Positions 28,634 through 40,759 of a stretch of DNA of 64,000 bases are shown here, piece by piece. The DNA is taken from NCBI GenBank assembly GCA_030220185.1, contig JASPKZ010007249.1:558001-622000 (forward strand), in the 5' to 3' direction. The position numbers and the translations under genes are program-made. The DNA is from Diploptera punctata. Lineage: Eukaryota > Arthropoda > Insecta > Blattodea > Blaberidae. The notes beneath the pieces were generated by a model. That model was not told where the DNA came from and searched no databases. It was given only the letters and a program-made list of their open reading frames with translations. Every line of letters begins with the position of its first letter. The first letter of the stretch is position 1.

Positions 28634-29506
28634 AGGAAGTTCGGGTAATGTGGATCCTGTTAATATCTTCTTTAATTGGTGCTGTCCTTGAACAGAAAAT
28701 ATTTTAACTTATTCCCCTAATCAACTTTGACGTGTTCAATGCTAGTTTCTTTCATTCTTTGTGCGCAGAAGGGTTTATTTGTGACATTTATGAAACGACA
28801 GTTTATAAGTTTTGCAAGCTAAGAATTAATTCTTAATTTCTGCTATTAGATGTTATAAAATATTGAAAAATCTCCTAAATATATTATATTACGTAGATGC
28901 TATTTTAATATACTGACGGGTTTGGTTTGGTATTATGTGACATGGCGTCTGTATAAAATAATGAAACATAAAGGAATTCGGTTAATGTGAACCCTCCACG
29001 AGGCAGTTAAAGTGGACCTGGGCACACTTCCCGAATACGTATACGTTATCAATGAGGATGCTATCTGTAAAAAACTATGCACTTAATTCATTTTATGTAA
29101 TATCCTTGTAATTTTACTAAACACAAACACCTTCGCTGTCTGCAGATAAATGAAATGTGAATGTCATAATCAACAATATTTTTTCATAACATTAAATAAA
29201 TATCAACACTTTTTAATTAATTTGTGCCTGTCTGTATAAATTAATAGAGTAAATTAACTTAAAAATAGTCTAAAAGCTAGGGTGGACTCTGGGGTCTACT
29301 TTACTCGAATATGGAGGTTAAAATGGACCTTGTAATGTAAAAAAGTTGATAAATTATGAAGATGTTTCCATATTTGAATAAAATAACAATGTTATTTCAT
29401 AGTTATAACACTAATGATAATCACTGTAATTAAACAAAATTCAAATCCCTTCATTAAAAGAAGAAAAACAAATTCAAAATAGGGGCCCACATTACCCTAA
29501 GTTCCT
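28634..29506. mobile_element. Inverted-ended element with repeated GTTAAxGTGGACC motif
   Basis: Ends AGGAAGTTCGGGTAATGTGG (left) and its near inverse at the right (positions 29484-29506) match over about 20 bp. The interior repeats related words: near 28986, 29010, 29280 and 29320 (GTTAAAGTGGACC, GGTTAAAATGGACC types). No transposase. It looks like a non-autonomous DNA transposon. Confidence 0.6.
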
Positions 29507-29956
29507 CTATATTATTATTCGGACTTATTCTAAATCACATTAAAACATAAAATTCATTTATGCTCATAATATGTAATGAATAATATTTAACAGTTTTCGT
29601 TCTAAATAATCTCTTTTCGTTTTTCTTTCTTGGAATATTATTAGTATTTATTAATTTCTGCGCCATTTTTTTAAATTGAAGTTTCGAGTTTTCAAAGATG
29701 TTGCGTGAAAAAATCCTAACAGTTTTGACATAAGTTTCTACTGTTTTATTGTGTTAATCCCATATGAAAATAAAACATTTTGTATTGAGATTTAATATAA
29801 TAGTACATTAATTTTACCAATATTTCTAAACACTGGTAAGCTTTAAGAATTTTTTTTAAGCATTGTTGATTTCTCGCAACGGAATTCTTATGCAGAACTT
29901 GGAGCGATCGTAATTGTCCAGTGTTCACTTTCAGACTGACTCACTTGGAAAGTAAA

Positions 29957-29981
29957 GCGCATGCGCTCTTAGGCCCCGCCC
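29957..29981. promoter_or_regulatory. NRF1-like palindrome next to a GC box
   Basis: GCGCATGCGC at 29957-29966 and CCCCGCCC at 29974-29981 stand out in an AT-rich intergenic stretch between the dynein and Aven genes. Such pairs mark some animal promoters, but no transcript start or first exon can be tied to it. Confidence 0.3.
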
Positions 29982-30609
29982 TTCCCCACAAACACGATGC
30001 ACGAATTTCTCTACATTTACCGCGGACGGAGATTAGTTCTGCTATTGCTAAAAACAGAAATAATCAAAAATAATATGTTCGCTGAAATGGACATTTAAAA
30101 TTATTGCAGAATGGGTATGAGCTTGATGTGAACATTTCTCTTGTTTGATTGTAAATATTATTTCACAAAGGGAGGTCAGAAAATGAAATGTCAGTTTTGA
30201 AAATGATGCTAAATACGGTAGTCTATATATTTTACACTTAGCAGTGAGAGGCAAGCATCTAATCGCTAGCGCCACGGGGCAAATATTTTTTCTATTTTAT
30301 TTAAATTGGAGATCGAATATGAATCACATAAACTTAAAAGAGCATTGAAATATGGTTATTTGCGTATTTCATGAACTTGGCTACGCCAAGAACGAGCTCA
30401 ACAAAACCGACGGTTTTTACTTTCCATCCGATAGTAGCTATATCCTCGATTTTTCCTCACAAGAGAATTCCATGAATTTTAGCATGATCGAACCCACGAA
30501 TCTTGAATCATTAGACAAACGCGCTATCCCGACCGTTTAATATTGAAAATGGGTTGACTTACCGGTACTCTTCACATACCGGTACGTAGCTATAAAGTGG
30601 TGCAAATGA

Positions 30610-30995
30610 ATCAGGAGATATTTAAAAATTGGATGTGAAACGTGGACATTAACAAAGGCAGATGTAAACAAATAGAGGCTGCTGAAATGAAGATATTGAG
30701 AGCAATTGCAGGATACCAAAGGACCGATAAAAAAGAAAAACGAAGATATAAGAACAGAGCTTAATATATTTAATCTCTGTGAAAGAATAAAATATTATCA
30801 AAATGCTTATCTTCCGCACGTATTACGAATGAATGAACAGCGCATACCAAGAAGAATGTATAATTATAAACCAAAAGGGAGAAGAATATTGGGAAGACCA
30901 TTGAAGAGATGGAAGGACCAATTCGACCTATAATGAGATCGGAACAGGCCATTGGGCTTCATCCTTGTTGTTGTTGATGATGACGGTATTCAAAT
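30610..30995 (+). pseudogene. LINE fragment (family 2)
   Basis: Encodes KWTLTKAD, AAEMKILRAIAGYQRTDKK, NEDIRTELNIF, NYKPKGRRILGRPLKRWKDQF in two frames; tail of GTT/GAT triplets. Close to 10321 but opposite strand. Confidence 0.82.
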
Positions 30996-31084
30996 TATTT
31001 AAACATATATTATTTTAGTGGAAAGTGCGCGATTATTATTCAATAAGTTTGTAATTACCGTTTTCGCTTGTCAAAACACACATT

Positions 31085-33085
31085 CTATTAAATAATACTA
31101 AGAAACTGGAGCTGGAAGTAAAAAATGCATTATATAATGTAAATGAACTATTAACAATAAACGAGGAAAATATATATGGTCACATGTAGAAATATATTAC
31201 ACTCGTATAATGGAAAAGAACTGTTTAAACAAATGAAAATTTCAAAGTTACAGAATTCAAATACTAGGGAAAAAATTACAAACAGAAATGAAGTGCAGAA
31301 AGAAATCAAACATACGGTCAATTCTGGAAACGCGTGCTATTATAAATCGCAGGGACTTTCGTCATCCCAACTTTTCTAAAAAATTTGAAACTAAAAATAT
31401 ATAGGACTAAAACGGTTATTCTTCCAGTTATATGTGAGGAAACATGGTCTCTTACTTCATGGGAGGAGAAACGATAACGAATATTTGAAAATAAAGTGCT
31501 TAGTAAAAGATCTGGATCAAAGAGAGACGAAGAGACAGGTGAATGGAGAATGCTACATAATAAGCTAAGCGATTTTTATGAGAAACCAAACGTGTTAATA
31601 TTTATGTCTGCTAGATAGCGATTGGCAGAACATGTGGAACGAATGGGGAATGAGGGGGCACGGAAACTTCTTGTAGGAAAACTAGAGGGAAAGCATCCAG
31701 TAGGCAGGCCAAGAATGAGATGAGAGAATAACATTAGCCATGAATTGAGAGAGGTGAATTATATAGGGAACAGCTAATACCCGGCGTGAGCTGCTACACC
31801 AAAATAAATTATGTGTTTTTTACGTTTAGTTGAATACGTAAAAGGAAAAATAATTATAAATTTGCTCTCTTCTTTATTGCGGCTAGAACAACAATAAACT
31901 AATTAATTCTATTTCCAAATTACTCTAGAAAATAACCCTATAAAAGATTTTCATATACGGCGGTATACAAACCATAAACTTAAGTAAGGTTCAACGTGGA
32001 TTATTGATTATGTTTCATACAAACCAAATAGTAAATAAAATTTAATCTTCCAAAATTTAATATTCAAGCAATCACTATAAGTAGGGCCTAAAGCCATATC
32101 GTAATTATTTTTACATACAACGTGCTGATTACCCGGCGTTGCCCGGGAATCTACGTATCCCGATGTAGGCTACTTAGCATAAATGAGCTGAAACACAAAA
32201 TTCGTTACAAAAGAATACCCTCCGTGCGCTACTACCCTTGCCCGAGAATCTACTTATCCCGATCTTCTTGGCATCAATGAAAGACAAAAATGGTTATTGT
32301 GAGTTATCCGTAAAAAATAAACATATGCTGTCGCGGACTTTTTTGTAGAGTTTTTTTTTTAGATATTCTATTCTGTGTAGGCCTAGGCCTACATTAATTT
32401 GGTTATGTGTTATGGTTTAGGCAGCGTAAGCCATTTAAGCGTACAAAAAGCGATTTTTTCCCTCACGTTTTCCCTACAAAGGGTGATGTTTAAGGGTGAA
32501 GAGCTTGAGCATTAAAACTATCTTATGACCTATAACCTTCCCGGGAAAATCCTGAATTTTTTTCAAAAAGCCCCATCACAATCGGATAAATGGTATGACA
32601 GAGCACGCTTTCCTGGGAATCTACTTATCCCGATCTTCTTGGCATTAATGAAAGACAAAAAATGGTTATTGTGAGTTATCCGTAAAAGATAAACATATGC
32701 AGTCGCGGAGTTTTTTGTAGTTTTTTTTTTTGAGATATTCATCTGTACATTAATTTGGTGTATTTGTTATGGTTTAGGCAGCGTAAACCATTTAAGCGTC
32801 AAAATAGGAACTACTTCACGTTTTCCACTATAAAGGTGATTTTTAGGGGTGAAGGAGTTGAGTATTACAACTATCTTATAGCTTACGTTCATCCCGGGAA
32901 TCTCCTGAACATTTTGCAAAATGCCCCATCACAATCGGATCAACGGTATGGCCGCGCATATAGTACAAACAAACAAACATTTCATATAGGGAATGATTGA
33001 AAAACATTAACTCAAGATAGGAATGTATGGACAGCTATGTCCGCGGACGCGGCCATTAATCTTCGGGTTAGATAGTGGACATTAG
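31085..33085 (+). pseudogene. LINE fragment (family 1) split by an insertion
   Basis: 31085-31770 and 32994-33085 read as one LINE 3' end (MVTCRNILHSYNGK, NSGNACYY, then post-RT words and the 'aacattaactcaagata' 3' end). A 1.2-kb insertion with TSD ATATAGGGAA separates them. Frames are broken in several places. Confidence 0.75.
31771..32983 (+). mobile_element. Retroelement-like insertion with internal duplication, 10-bp TSD
   Basis: ATATAGGGAA at 31761-31770 and 32984-32993. The right end is an (ACAA)n-type tail. The inside has 'acccggcgttgcccggg' near 32131, and two about 370-bp copies of one segment (32235-32500 and 32605-32960). No protein recognised. Confidence 0.65.
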
Positions 33086-34145
33086 TCAGTTATTTATTAG
33101 CTTAAATTAAATTCATATCTAAAAATGTAAGTCTATAGTATTAGATATACAAAACAAAAATTCTCTACTGAATTGGGATGCTGTTTAATAAAAGTTTTAA
33201 GTGTTTAAGAGACAATTACGCTCTACTTGTTTTTATCTATCTGGCGATTCTCTTATACTAGGTCTTCAATAAATACATGTATTTGTTGTAGACTAATATA
33301 TTATAATAGAGTAGGCCTAATTAAAATTCAGATACTGTATAGGCTTCATACTAACTTCGTGCTCTACATTATTTTCCTTGTTTTATCGGTGACCATATTT
33401 TTAACATAGTAATATTCACTTACGGCCTACAAAAACCTTTTCATATTATAACAACATTTACGTTTTTCTTTGACATCAAATATATGCCATATGTGTTTTG
33501 CCAAAATTCAAACGGTAACACTATTAAAATCAATATTTTCAAAATATATCGCTGTAACCAGCTATATAAATGTCATAACTTTTTAGATGAAACAAAAATT
33601 GTTCGAAAATATTTTTAACGTTCATCCATATGAAGGAAGAAAGAAGCCAAAACAGAATTCCTTCTAATTTTGCCTAATTTTTACGAGTTTTTTAATGTAA
33701 TATTCAATAAATAACAAATAGCGTGTCCTTAATTTGAGGATCTACAAATCCAGCATAAGATGTATAAAAGTAGTTAATAGGCCCTATACTAAATTACAAA
33801 AAAAAATCACTCCGTAACTTGTTTAATTCAACGAAACTGTTACAAACCTAACATAAAAATAATTGCTTATATGCTTTATTCATTTATTATGCCATTGTTT
33901 ATTTTTGCAATAACTAGACGCAAAATAATCTTCATGTGGCATTTAGACTTATAGGCCTAGCTTATATAAAGTGACAACATAAAAATTCTTACCTAGTATA
34001 TTATAGGCCTATAGCTCGCAAACATAGAGAAATTAAATATGGCATTGTCACGTTTTCTCAAAGACAATTCACTTTATCTCAAAATAATGACGAAAACATA
34101 TATTTCTGAAGGCGGCTATTTGTAGCAACAACTACGTAACCACAG
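33086..34145. other. Intergenic, nothing recognised
   Basis: AT-rich single-copy-looking sequence. No exon, RNA gene or repeat ends seen. Confidence 0.4.
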
Positions 34146-34149
34146 GCAT

Positions 34150-34560
34150 TATCGAACTCGGTGGTTAATAACCGAGCAGACACATGTTCTCCATACATCC
34201 CTTTTCTGAGCTAATGTTTTCCAATCTTACCTTGTACAATTCACCTCCCTCAAATTATGATAAATATTATTTTCCTTCCTCATTCTTGGTCTACCTACTA
34301 GACGAGTCCCTTCTGGTTTCCTACAAAGAGTTTCCATGCCACTCTTTTCATTCCCCATTTGTGGCAACATGTCCTCCCCATCGTACCCTACGTGACTTCA
34401 CTGTTCTTACTACATCTAGTTTCCCACAAAGATCGTGTAGCTTACTATTCAGTAGTCATCTCCATTCTTATTGACTATTCGTCTCTCTTTGGACCAAACA
34501 TGTTCCTAAGAACTTTATTCTCAAATAATCATAATCTTTTCCCCTAAATCAAAATAAGTG
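34150..34560 (-). pseudogene. LINE 3' fragment (family 1)
   Basis: Minus-strand equivalent of 6720-7130 ('ccatacatccct', 'cattcttggtctacc', 'tttggaccaaacatg'). Decayed, no open frame of note. Confidence 0.7.
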
Positions 34561-34699
34561 TTCACGTTTACAGCTATATTTTAGTAAATTATATCTATGA
34601 ACTAAAAATTCAAACTACACGAAACTATATTTGTTTTATTGTTGTTCACAAATTTTATTTTTAAAATAGGCTGAAAATAGGCATATATAAAACAATTTC

Positions 34700-35065
34700 T
34701 TTCAGTTGTATTATATGTATGCGAAAAATTGACTCTAACTTTAATGGAGGAGAAAATATTACGATTATTTGAATAAAGTTTCTAGGAAAAATGTTAGGAC
34801 CAAAGAGATACGAACAGACAGGTGAGTGGAGAAAACTACATAATAGTGAACTGCATTATCTTTATGGGAAACCATATACAATAAGAGTAGTTAAGTCTCA
34901 TAGTTTGCAATTTGCAGGACATGATAGGCCTACATGAATGGGGAATGAAAGAGAGGCACAGACACTCGAAGAGTGATTGGAAAAATTAGCTCAGGATAGA
35001 GATGTACGGAGAGATTCATGTCCCGCGGCCATGAACCTCCGGATTCAATAGTGCCAGTGAGTTGA
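34700..35065 (+). pseudogene. LINE 3' fragment (family 1)
   Basis: Plus-strand decayed copy with 'gaacagacaggtgagtggag', 'agctcaggatagagatgta' and 'ggattcaatagtgccagtgag'. It ends the same way as 55815-56090. Confidence 0.7.
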
Positions 35066-35513
35066 TTAAAGTTATTTTATGCTTTTATCCAATCAAAATT
35101 CGTTAAGCTATTTCTTGCTAAGCAACTTTGGGGTTAAATATTCTAAAACTCCTTTGCTGCAATACGCGAGTTTTATAAATATTGTTTCGAGAGGCATTAC
35201 TCTTCAAATTTAATGCAAAAAGTTAAAACTAAGTTTAAAAAATAAATACAACAGGTACAAGATAATAAAATAAATATTGCATATAATTAATGGAATCAGG
35301 CGTAACTTGGCGAAAATTAATTTTATATATATATTCAACTCACTAAATAATTAAATAGCTTCATGATAATTTATAATAGAGCTACCAGTATTTTATAAAA
35401 TATAATTTAAAAATTTAGATAACAATTTTAGTATTTTTTTATCACAGATGATTTCAAGTAAATAATAAAAGCGTGAAAATGTATTAAAAACAACACAGCC
35501 AATTTTAAATGTT

Positions 35514-35881
35514 TTTTTTTTCAAATGCCCCAGGTTTGTCTTTCGACATTCCTGGTTTCTCTCCTGGCATGGCGTACTTGTAACCCACTTCTGAGGTTGG
35601 GGTTACGTTGCCCCGATGATATGATGGGTGATGATGATAATGGTGCGCCAGGAGAGTCCCTAAGCATAAGCTTAACCTAAAGTGAATATGAATGATGATG
35701 ATTGCGATGGCCATATGATTTCGGGGACCGTTTGGGCCTTAAAGTTTTCCTGACATTTATCTTACAGGTGAGGAAAAACCCCGATAAAAACCTCACCCAG
35801 AAAAACTGTCCCGACCGGGGATCGAACCCGGGCCCGCTGCGTGACAAGGCAGCACGCTACCCCGAGACCACAGCGGTGGAC
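35514..35881 (-). mobile_element. tRNA-derived SINE (type B), 15-bp TSD
   Basis: CCAATTTTAAATGTT at 35499-35513 and 35882-35896. Poly(T) at the left and tRNA-like head at the right, so it is on the minus strand. Confidence 0.92.
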
Positions 35882-36429
35882 CCAATTTTAAATGTTAAGT
35901 TAAAAATAATTTCTCATGTGTAAATAATAATGTTTAAAATTATTCTAAATTGAAAATATTGAATAGAAAATAAAAGCTGTATATTTATAACCAATCATTG
36001 GGATAACCAACATTATTCCATTTTACTGAAAATTTACTTATTCGTTAACTTATTTTAAACTCGGGGAAAAAAATTCATTTGATATTAGGCATCCATCTAT
36101 TTGATGTTTTATTACATGTACATGGAATATAGACTTACATGTTTTCTTTTAGTTACGTGACATTAATAATAAAATATGTTTTGAATATAACATTAAAAAA
36201 ATAGAAAGTTTTGAGTGACAATAGTTATTCAATGAATAATAATAATTAAAATGCTATTTCAACAAGAAATGTCACGAAAAGAGAAACAAAAAAGACAAAG
36301 ATAAATATTATTGAAAACAGAAAGGAAAATAATTTTATTGCAAACACCTTTCTTTGGAATGGAATATATCAAATATTGAATATGTCTGAAAATATTTTAT
36401 AGAAATATGACAGACGATAACATCACTTA

Positions 36430-36545
36430 CCTGAAGACTTCCCGTGTCACGTCTTCACCCCATGCACGTTCACTTGTTACTGCATAACTTCCTCATATCG
36501 TGTGTAGAAACGGCAAGATCATATCCAGGGGTGTCCTATATAAAA
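36430..36545 (-). promoter_or_regulatory. Candidate non-coding first exon and TATA box
   Basis: On the minus strand CTTCAG is followed by GTAAGT at 36429, a near-consensus donor. About 110 bp upstream is a TATATA box (36537-36544). The stretch between is less AT-rich than its surroundings. It could be the 5' UTR exon of the dynein gene (13 kb upstream of the ATG) or of an unknown transcript. Confidence 0.3.
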
Positions 36546-36552
36546 CAGCCGA

Positions 36553-37028
36553 AAGCAATATGATATAACATCGATACTGAAGAAAAAAAGTCATAAGATT
36601 AAGGTTCGTGAATGTTTTAATTTAAAATATATTTTATTTAAACGGCCTTTACAGAATATAAAAGCAATTAAAGAGGCGAGTCACTAAATAGTAATACATT
36701 TAATTTCTTAAATTAAAATTTAAAAGATGCGATTTAGCCCAAAGTATTTTTAACAAGTTGAACATTCTTATATTTACATATGAAGAAAGTAAAATAAAAA
36801 TTTAGTTAATAATAGTCATATTTTATAAAATTATATTCCTCTTTCTTTAGAAAGAAAATCTCAGGCGTTCACGAGTCTATTAAGAAAACTATTCATTTGC
36901 AATATGATATAAACAACGATATTGAAGAAAAAAGTCGTAAGATTAAAGTTCGTGAATGTTTTAATTAAGATATATTTTATTTAAACATCCTTTACAGAAT
37001 ATAAAAGCAATTAAAGGGGCGAATCACT

Positions 37029-37088
<60 letters not shown>

Positions 37089-37275
37089 CTAATAACCAAA
37101 TGTGAGATTTAGCCCAAAATATTTTTTTTAACAAGTCTAACATTCTTATGTTTAAATATGAAGAAAGTAAAATAACAATTTAGTTAATAATAGTCATATT
37201 TTATAAAATTATATTCCTTTCTTTAGAAAGAAAATCGCAGATGTTCACGAAAGTATATTAAGAAAACTATTCATT
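36553..37275. repeat. Tandem duplication, about 343-bp unit
   Basis: 36555-36897 and 36899-37275 are collinear ('ataaaagcaattaaag', 'gatttagccca', 'agttaataatagtcatattt', 'ttctttagaaagaaaatc'). The second copy has gained an (AAT)n run at 37030-37085. Confidence 0.88.
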
Positions 37276-37664
37276 CTTTTCATAGCACTTAAAAACCATA
37301 CCCCTTTAGAGGCTCGCTTAAATTTGTCAAAGTTATAAAAAATTTAATTTGTACGTAAGTCAATATTTATATAGTTTTTAATTAAAGAGTAACTATGTAG
37401 CCAGGCATCAAGGCCTATGGATTGAAAGCTCAAGTCTGGTGGAGGTTTTCTTTCTTCGTTAATACGCAGATTGGAGCAGTAATTCACTCAGCGTAATTTA
37501 ACATTGGATAAATATACCAGACGCTATCTAGCTTCTTCCTGGTGCAATCGCTAGGAAAATGTAGACCTTCAGTCCGTATCTCCCATGAGCTTTCGTGGCC
37601 TGTTAATGATATATTTCTGTTTTATAATTCTTTAGGAAGCTTGTTAATAACAATATATTATTAT

Positions 37665-37955
37665 TGTGGTCTCGAGGTAGCGTGCTGTCTTGTCACGCAG
37701 CCGGCCCGGGTTCGATTCCCGGTCGGGAGAGGCTCCGGGTGATATTTTTTCGGGGTTTTCCTCACCTGTAAGACAAATGTCACGAAGCTTAGGGCCCAAC
37801 GGTCCCCGAAAATCATCCTGGCATCATCATCATCCTTCACCGGTGTGGAAAGCAACGGGAAGCTACCACACCTATAATTCCCTAGTAAATCTGCATGAAA
37901 ATGCTATGATGCAGTGAAAGATCTGCCTTCGGGCAGAATTACTATGGATGGATAT
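37665..37955 (+). mobile_element. tRNA-derived SINE (type A)
   Basis: tRNA-like head TGTGGTCTCGAGGTAGCGTG with box B GGTTCGATTCCC; 3' region 'ctgccttcgggcagaatta' and tail ATGGATGGAT. Type A shares the head with type B but has a different 3' half. Confidence 0.85.
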
Positions 37956-38767
37956 TATCATTTATACATTTGCCAAATCCGACATAAAGATTCGGATTAA
38001 AAAAAAAACAATCGAAATAATAATAGAATATCTTACTTGACATGATTCTTAAGCTGATTATGACCCACAGAAACGTTTTTAAGATAGTAATAACAATAAC
38101 ATCATCATCATCATCATCATCATCATCGAGGTTTAATATGAAGATAACAAGAAGAAAAAGTTGATCATTAGAAAAGATGGACAAATCTATTATCCGGTTT
38201 AACAGATGTTTAAAATTCTTCCGCTTTCAAAATAGAATGGCACGTTTTAATATATGAAACAGTATCAATTAAACTAGTTACACATTTTAATAAGAAAACC
38301 AGGAATATTTTTACATTTCTTAAAGTAAACAAAATGTAATTCCCAAGAATTTTTAGTACTTCTCGTTTTTATTCTTCTTCTCTATTCATTGTTATTAAAA
38401 TTTTTATTGTGAAATCCTTTGGGAAAAATATTAGGAACGCGTAGATTTACGTGGGTGGATAATATTCTAATGGATCTTAGGAATTGTATATTGGTAATAT
38501 GAACTGGATTTAGTAGCCTAAGTATAGGAACTAATGTACACCCTACCCTTGAACCTATGGGTTTCGTAAGCCATATTTAATGTTATTGTTATTCAGATAT
38601 TTAAAAATTGAATGTACTTTCCTTAAATAATATATAACAGACTATTGAGAATTAAATCTTTGAGAGACATACTTTAAGAATATAATTGGATGTCCTTAAA
38701 TAATATAGCCCTATATTAACCTAATTAAATTATGAAGCATATACAGTAGGCATATAGGCCTATGTTA

Positions 38768-39340
38768 AAAAATACGATACAATAAATACAATGATTCGAT
38801 AACATAGTGCATATTTCTTGATATTTTTTTCATGACATTTATTTTTATTATACCCAGTAAAATATTGCAAACTTTAAAATATACATATCATATTGCGAAT
38901 GTCCACCGCTGTGGTCTCGAAGTAGCGTGCTGCCTTGTCACGCAGAGGGCCCGAGTTCGATTCCCGGTCGTGCTCCTGGGTGAGATTTCTTTCCTCACCT
39001 GTAAGACAAATGTCAGGGCCCAACGGTCCCCGAAAATCATCCAACCATCATCATCCTTCGTCGGTGTGGAAAGCTACGGGAAGCTACCATACCTATAATT
39101 CCCTAGTAAAGCTGCAAAGCGTAGCATGAAAATGCTATGATTGTAGTAAAAGACCTGCCCTCGGGCAGAATTAATATGGATGGATGAATATTGCGAATGT
39201 TCAAAATATGATACAATAAATACAATGATTCGATAACAGAGCGCATATGTCTGATATTTTTCATGAACATTTATTTTTATTATATCCCAGTAAAATATTG
39301 CAAACTTTAAAATAAAAATCTCATATTGCGAATAAATAAG
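38768..39340. repeat. Duplicated segment flanking a SINE
   Basis: 38768-38900 and about 39208-39340 are near-identical ('gatacaataaatacaatgattcgataaca', 'ttatttttattata'); the type A SINE sits between them. Confidence 0.8.
38903..39187 (+). mobile_element. tRNA-derived SINE (type A), 13-bp TSD
   Basis: TSD ATATTGCGAATGT (38890-38902, 39188-39200). Head CCACCGCTGTGGTCTCG, box B GTTCGATTCCC, tail ATGGATGGATGA. Confirms the ends of type A. Confidence 0.92.
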
Positions 39341-39849
39341 ATAGGCTATAACTGTATTACTAAACTGGATTATAAAACAGAAAAGTCTCCCTTGCGTGCA
39401 AACAAGCAATTGGTAGAACTATAAATCTTGTCTACATCTGACTTGTTTTATACATGACATTCAGTCCGATACAGAAATTTTGCATTACGTGTTAAAAGAG
39501 CGCGAAATGGATGAAATATGTTACGTCTACACAATGACTGTGTTAAGTGGACTAATTAAAGTTTGAATCGACCCACTATCAAGGAGAATGTGATGAATGG
39601 CTTTTTCCAAATGGATCTTAGTGAAGTAATTATTAGATACCAACTGCTGGTTCTCAGGCACCTGTTACACGTCATTACATAGCGTGTTCAATAAAATACC
39701 TACATCTCAGAAGAGTAGGCAAAGTAGTTCAGGAAATAAAGTGGCACGCCTAAATAGTAATAAGCAGCAGAGGTTGTTTTGACTGTAATATAGAGGCTTT
39801 CATATATTACGCAATTTTAAAAATGCATCGGAATTATTTGTTTTTTTTT

Positions 39850-40202
39850 TATCCACATACACTCCCCATTTAAGTGCGGAGAATTATATTAGGGATATGT
39901 CCATCTCCACTGTCTCGGCAGGCAATTAGTCGCTCTATGAAATTCGTGATGAGTTGATGACCCTTTCACAAAAATCTCTGTTGATATCATTGATGACACG
40001 TCGAATTTCTTACTTAAGTACGAGAACTGTTTGTTGTTTGTTTACGTAACCTTTGGACTTCGCATAACTCCATAAAAATAAGTCACATGGAGTAAGGTCA
40101 CAAGATCTGGGAGGCCATTCCAAGTCACCAGTAATTGAGATCACAGACTACAGGCATATGTCTGATATAATTTTCCGCACTTAAATGGGATGTGCGTAGA
40201 TG
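39850..40202 (-). mobile_element. Short mariner-type deletion derivative
   Basis: Ends containing CCATTTAAGTGCGG are inverted over about 35 bp. On the minus strand it encodes only a transposase end (WPPRSCDLTPCDLFLWSY, then IRRVINDINRDFCERVI). This is the third-D region with nothing before it, so it cannot move by itself. Confidence 0.75.
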
Positions 40203-40386
40203 AAAATAAAAACAAAATCATTTTGTTTCAATGCATTTTTTACTTAATTATTGTATTTTTAAAAATGTCATAATATATTAAATATTTTTATTGGCTTATT
40301 TAGTCTCCTTTAAAATGAGAAATTTAATGGAAGTAAAATCGGGAAGAATATAACGCAAACACTTTACCTCTTTACTTTGATTCCAA

Positions 40387-40744
40387 TTTTTTTTAGATCA
40401 ATGCCAGCAGGTTGTCATTACATTTATGTTATTCACTCCTGACATTGGCATATTTGTAACTCATTTCAGAGGTAGGGGCGCGTGGAAGGCAGGGTTCCGC
40501 TGCCTCAATGACATGATGATGATGTGCCAGGATTAATTCCATACTTAATCTAAATGAGGCGAGTATGATAGTGATGGCGAGATGGTGTTCGGGGACTGTG
40601 TGGGCTTAAAGTTTCCTGTCACTTGTCTTGCAGGTGGGAAAAACTCCCGAAAAAAACCTCGCCCAGGAAACTTGTCCCGACTGAGGATTGAACTTGGGGC
40701 CCGCTGCGTGATAAAGCAGCATGCTACCTCGAGAGTGGTGGACA
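40387..40744 (-). mobile_element. Old type B SINE, 10-bp TSD
   Basis: TTGATTCCAA at 40377-40386 and 40745-40754; diverged from the other type B copies but with the same order of blocks. Confidence 0.75.
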
Positions 40745-40759
40745 TTGATTCCAAATGTA

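Noticed and set aside
34150..35065. Host gene suggested by two inverted similar segments
   Set aside because: Both match the 3' end of LINE family 1 in opposite orientations and have broken frames.
36537..36560. Plus-strand promoter (TATATAAAA)
   Set aside because: The box reads well on the plus strand too, but no plus-strand exon, ORF or donor follows it.
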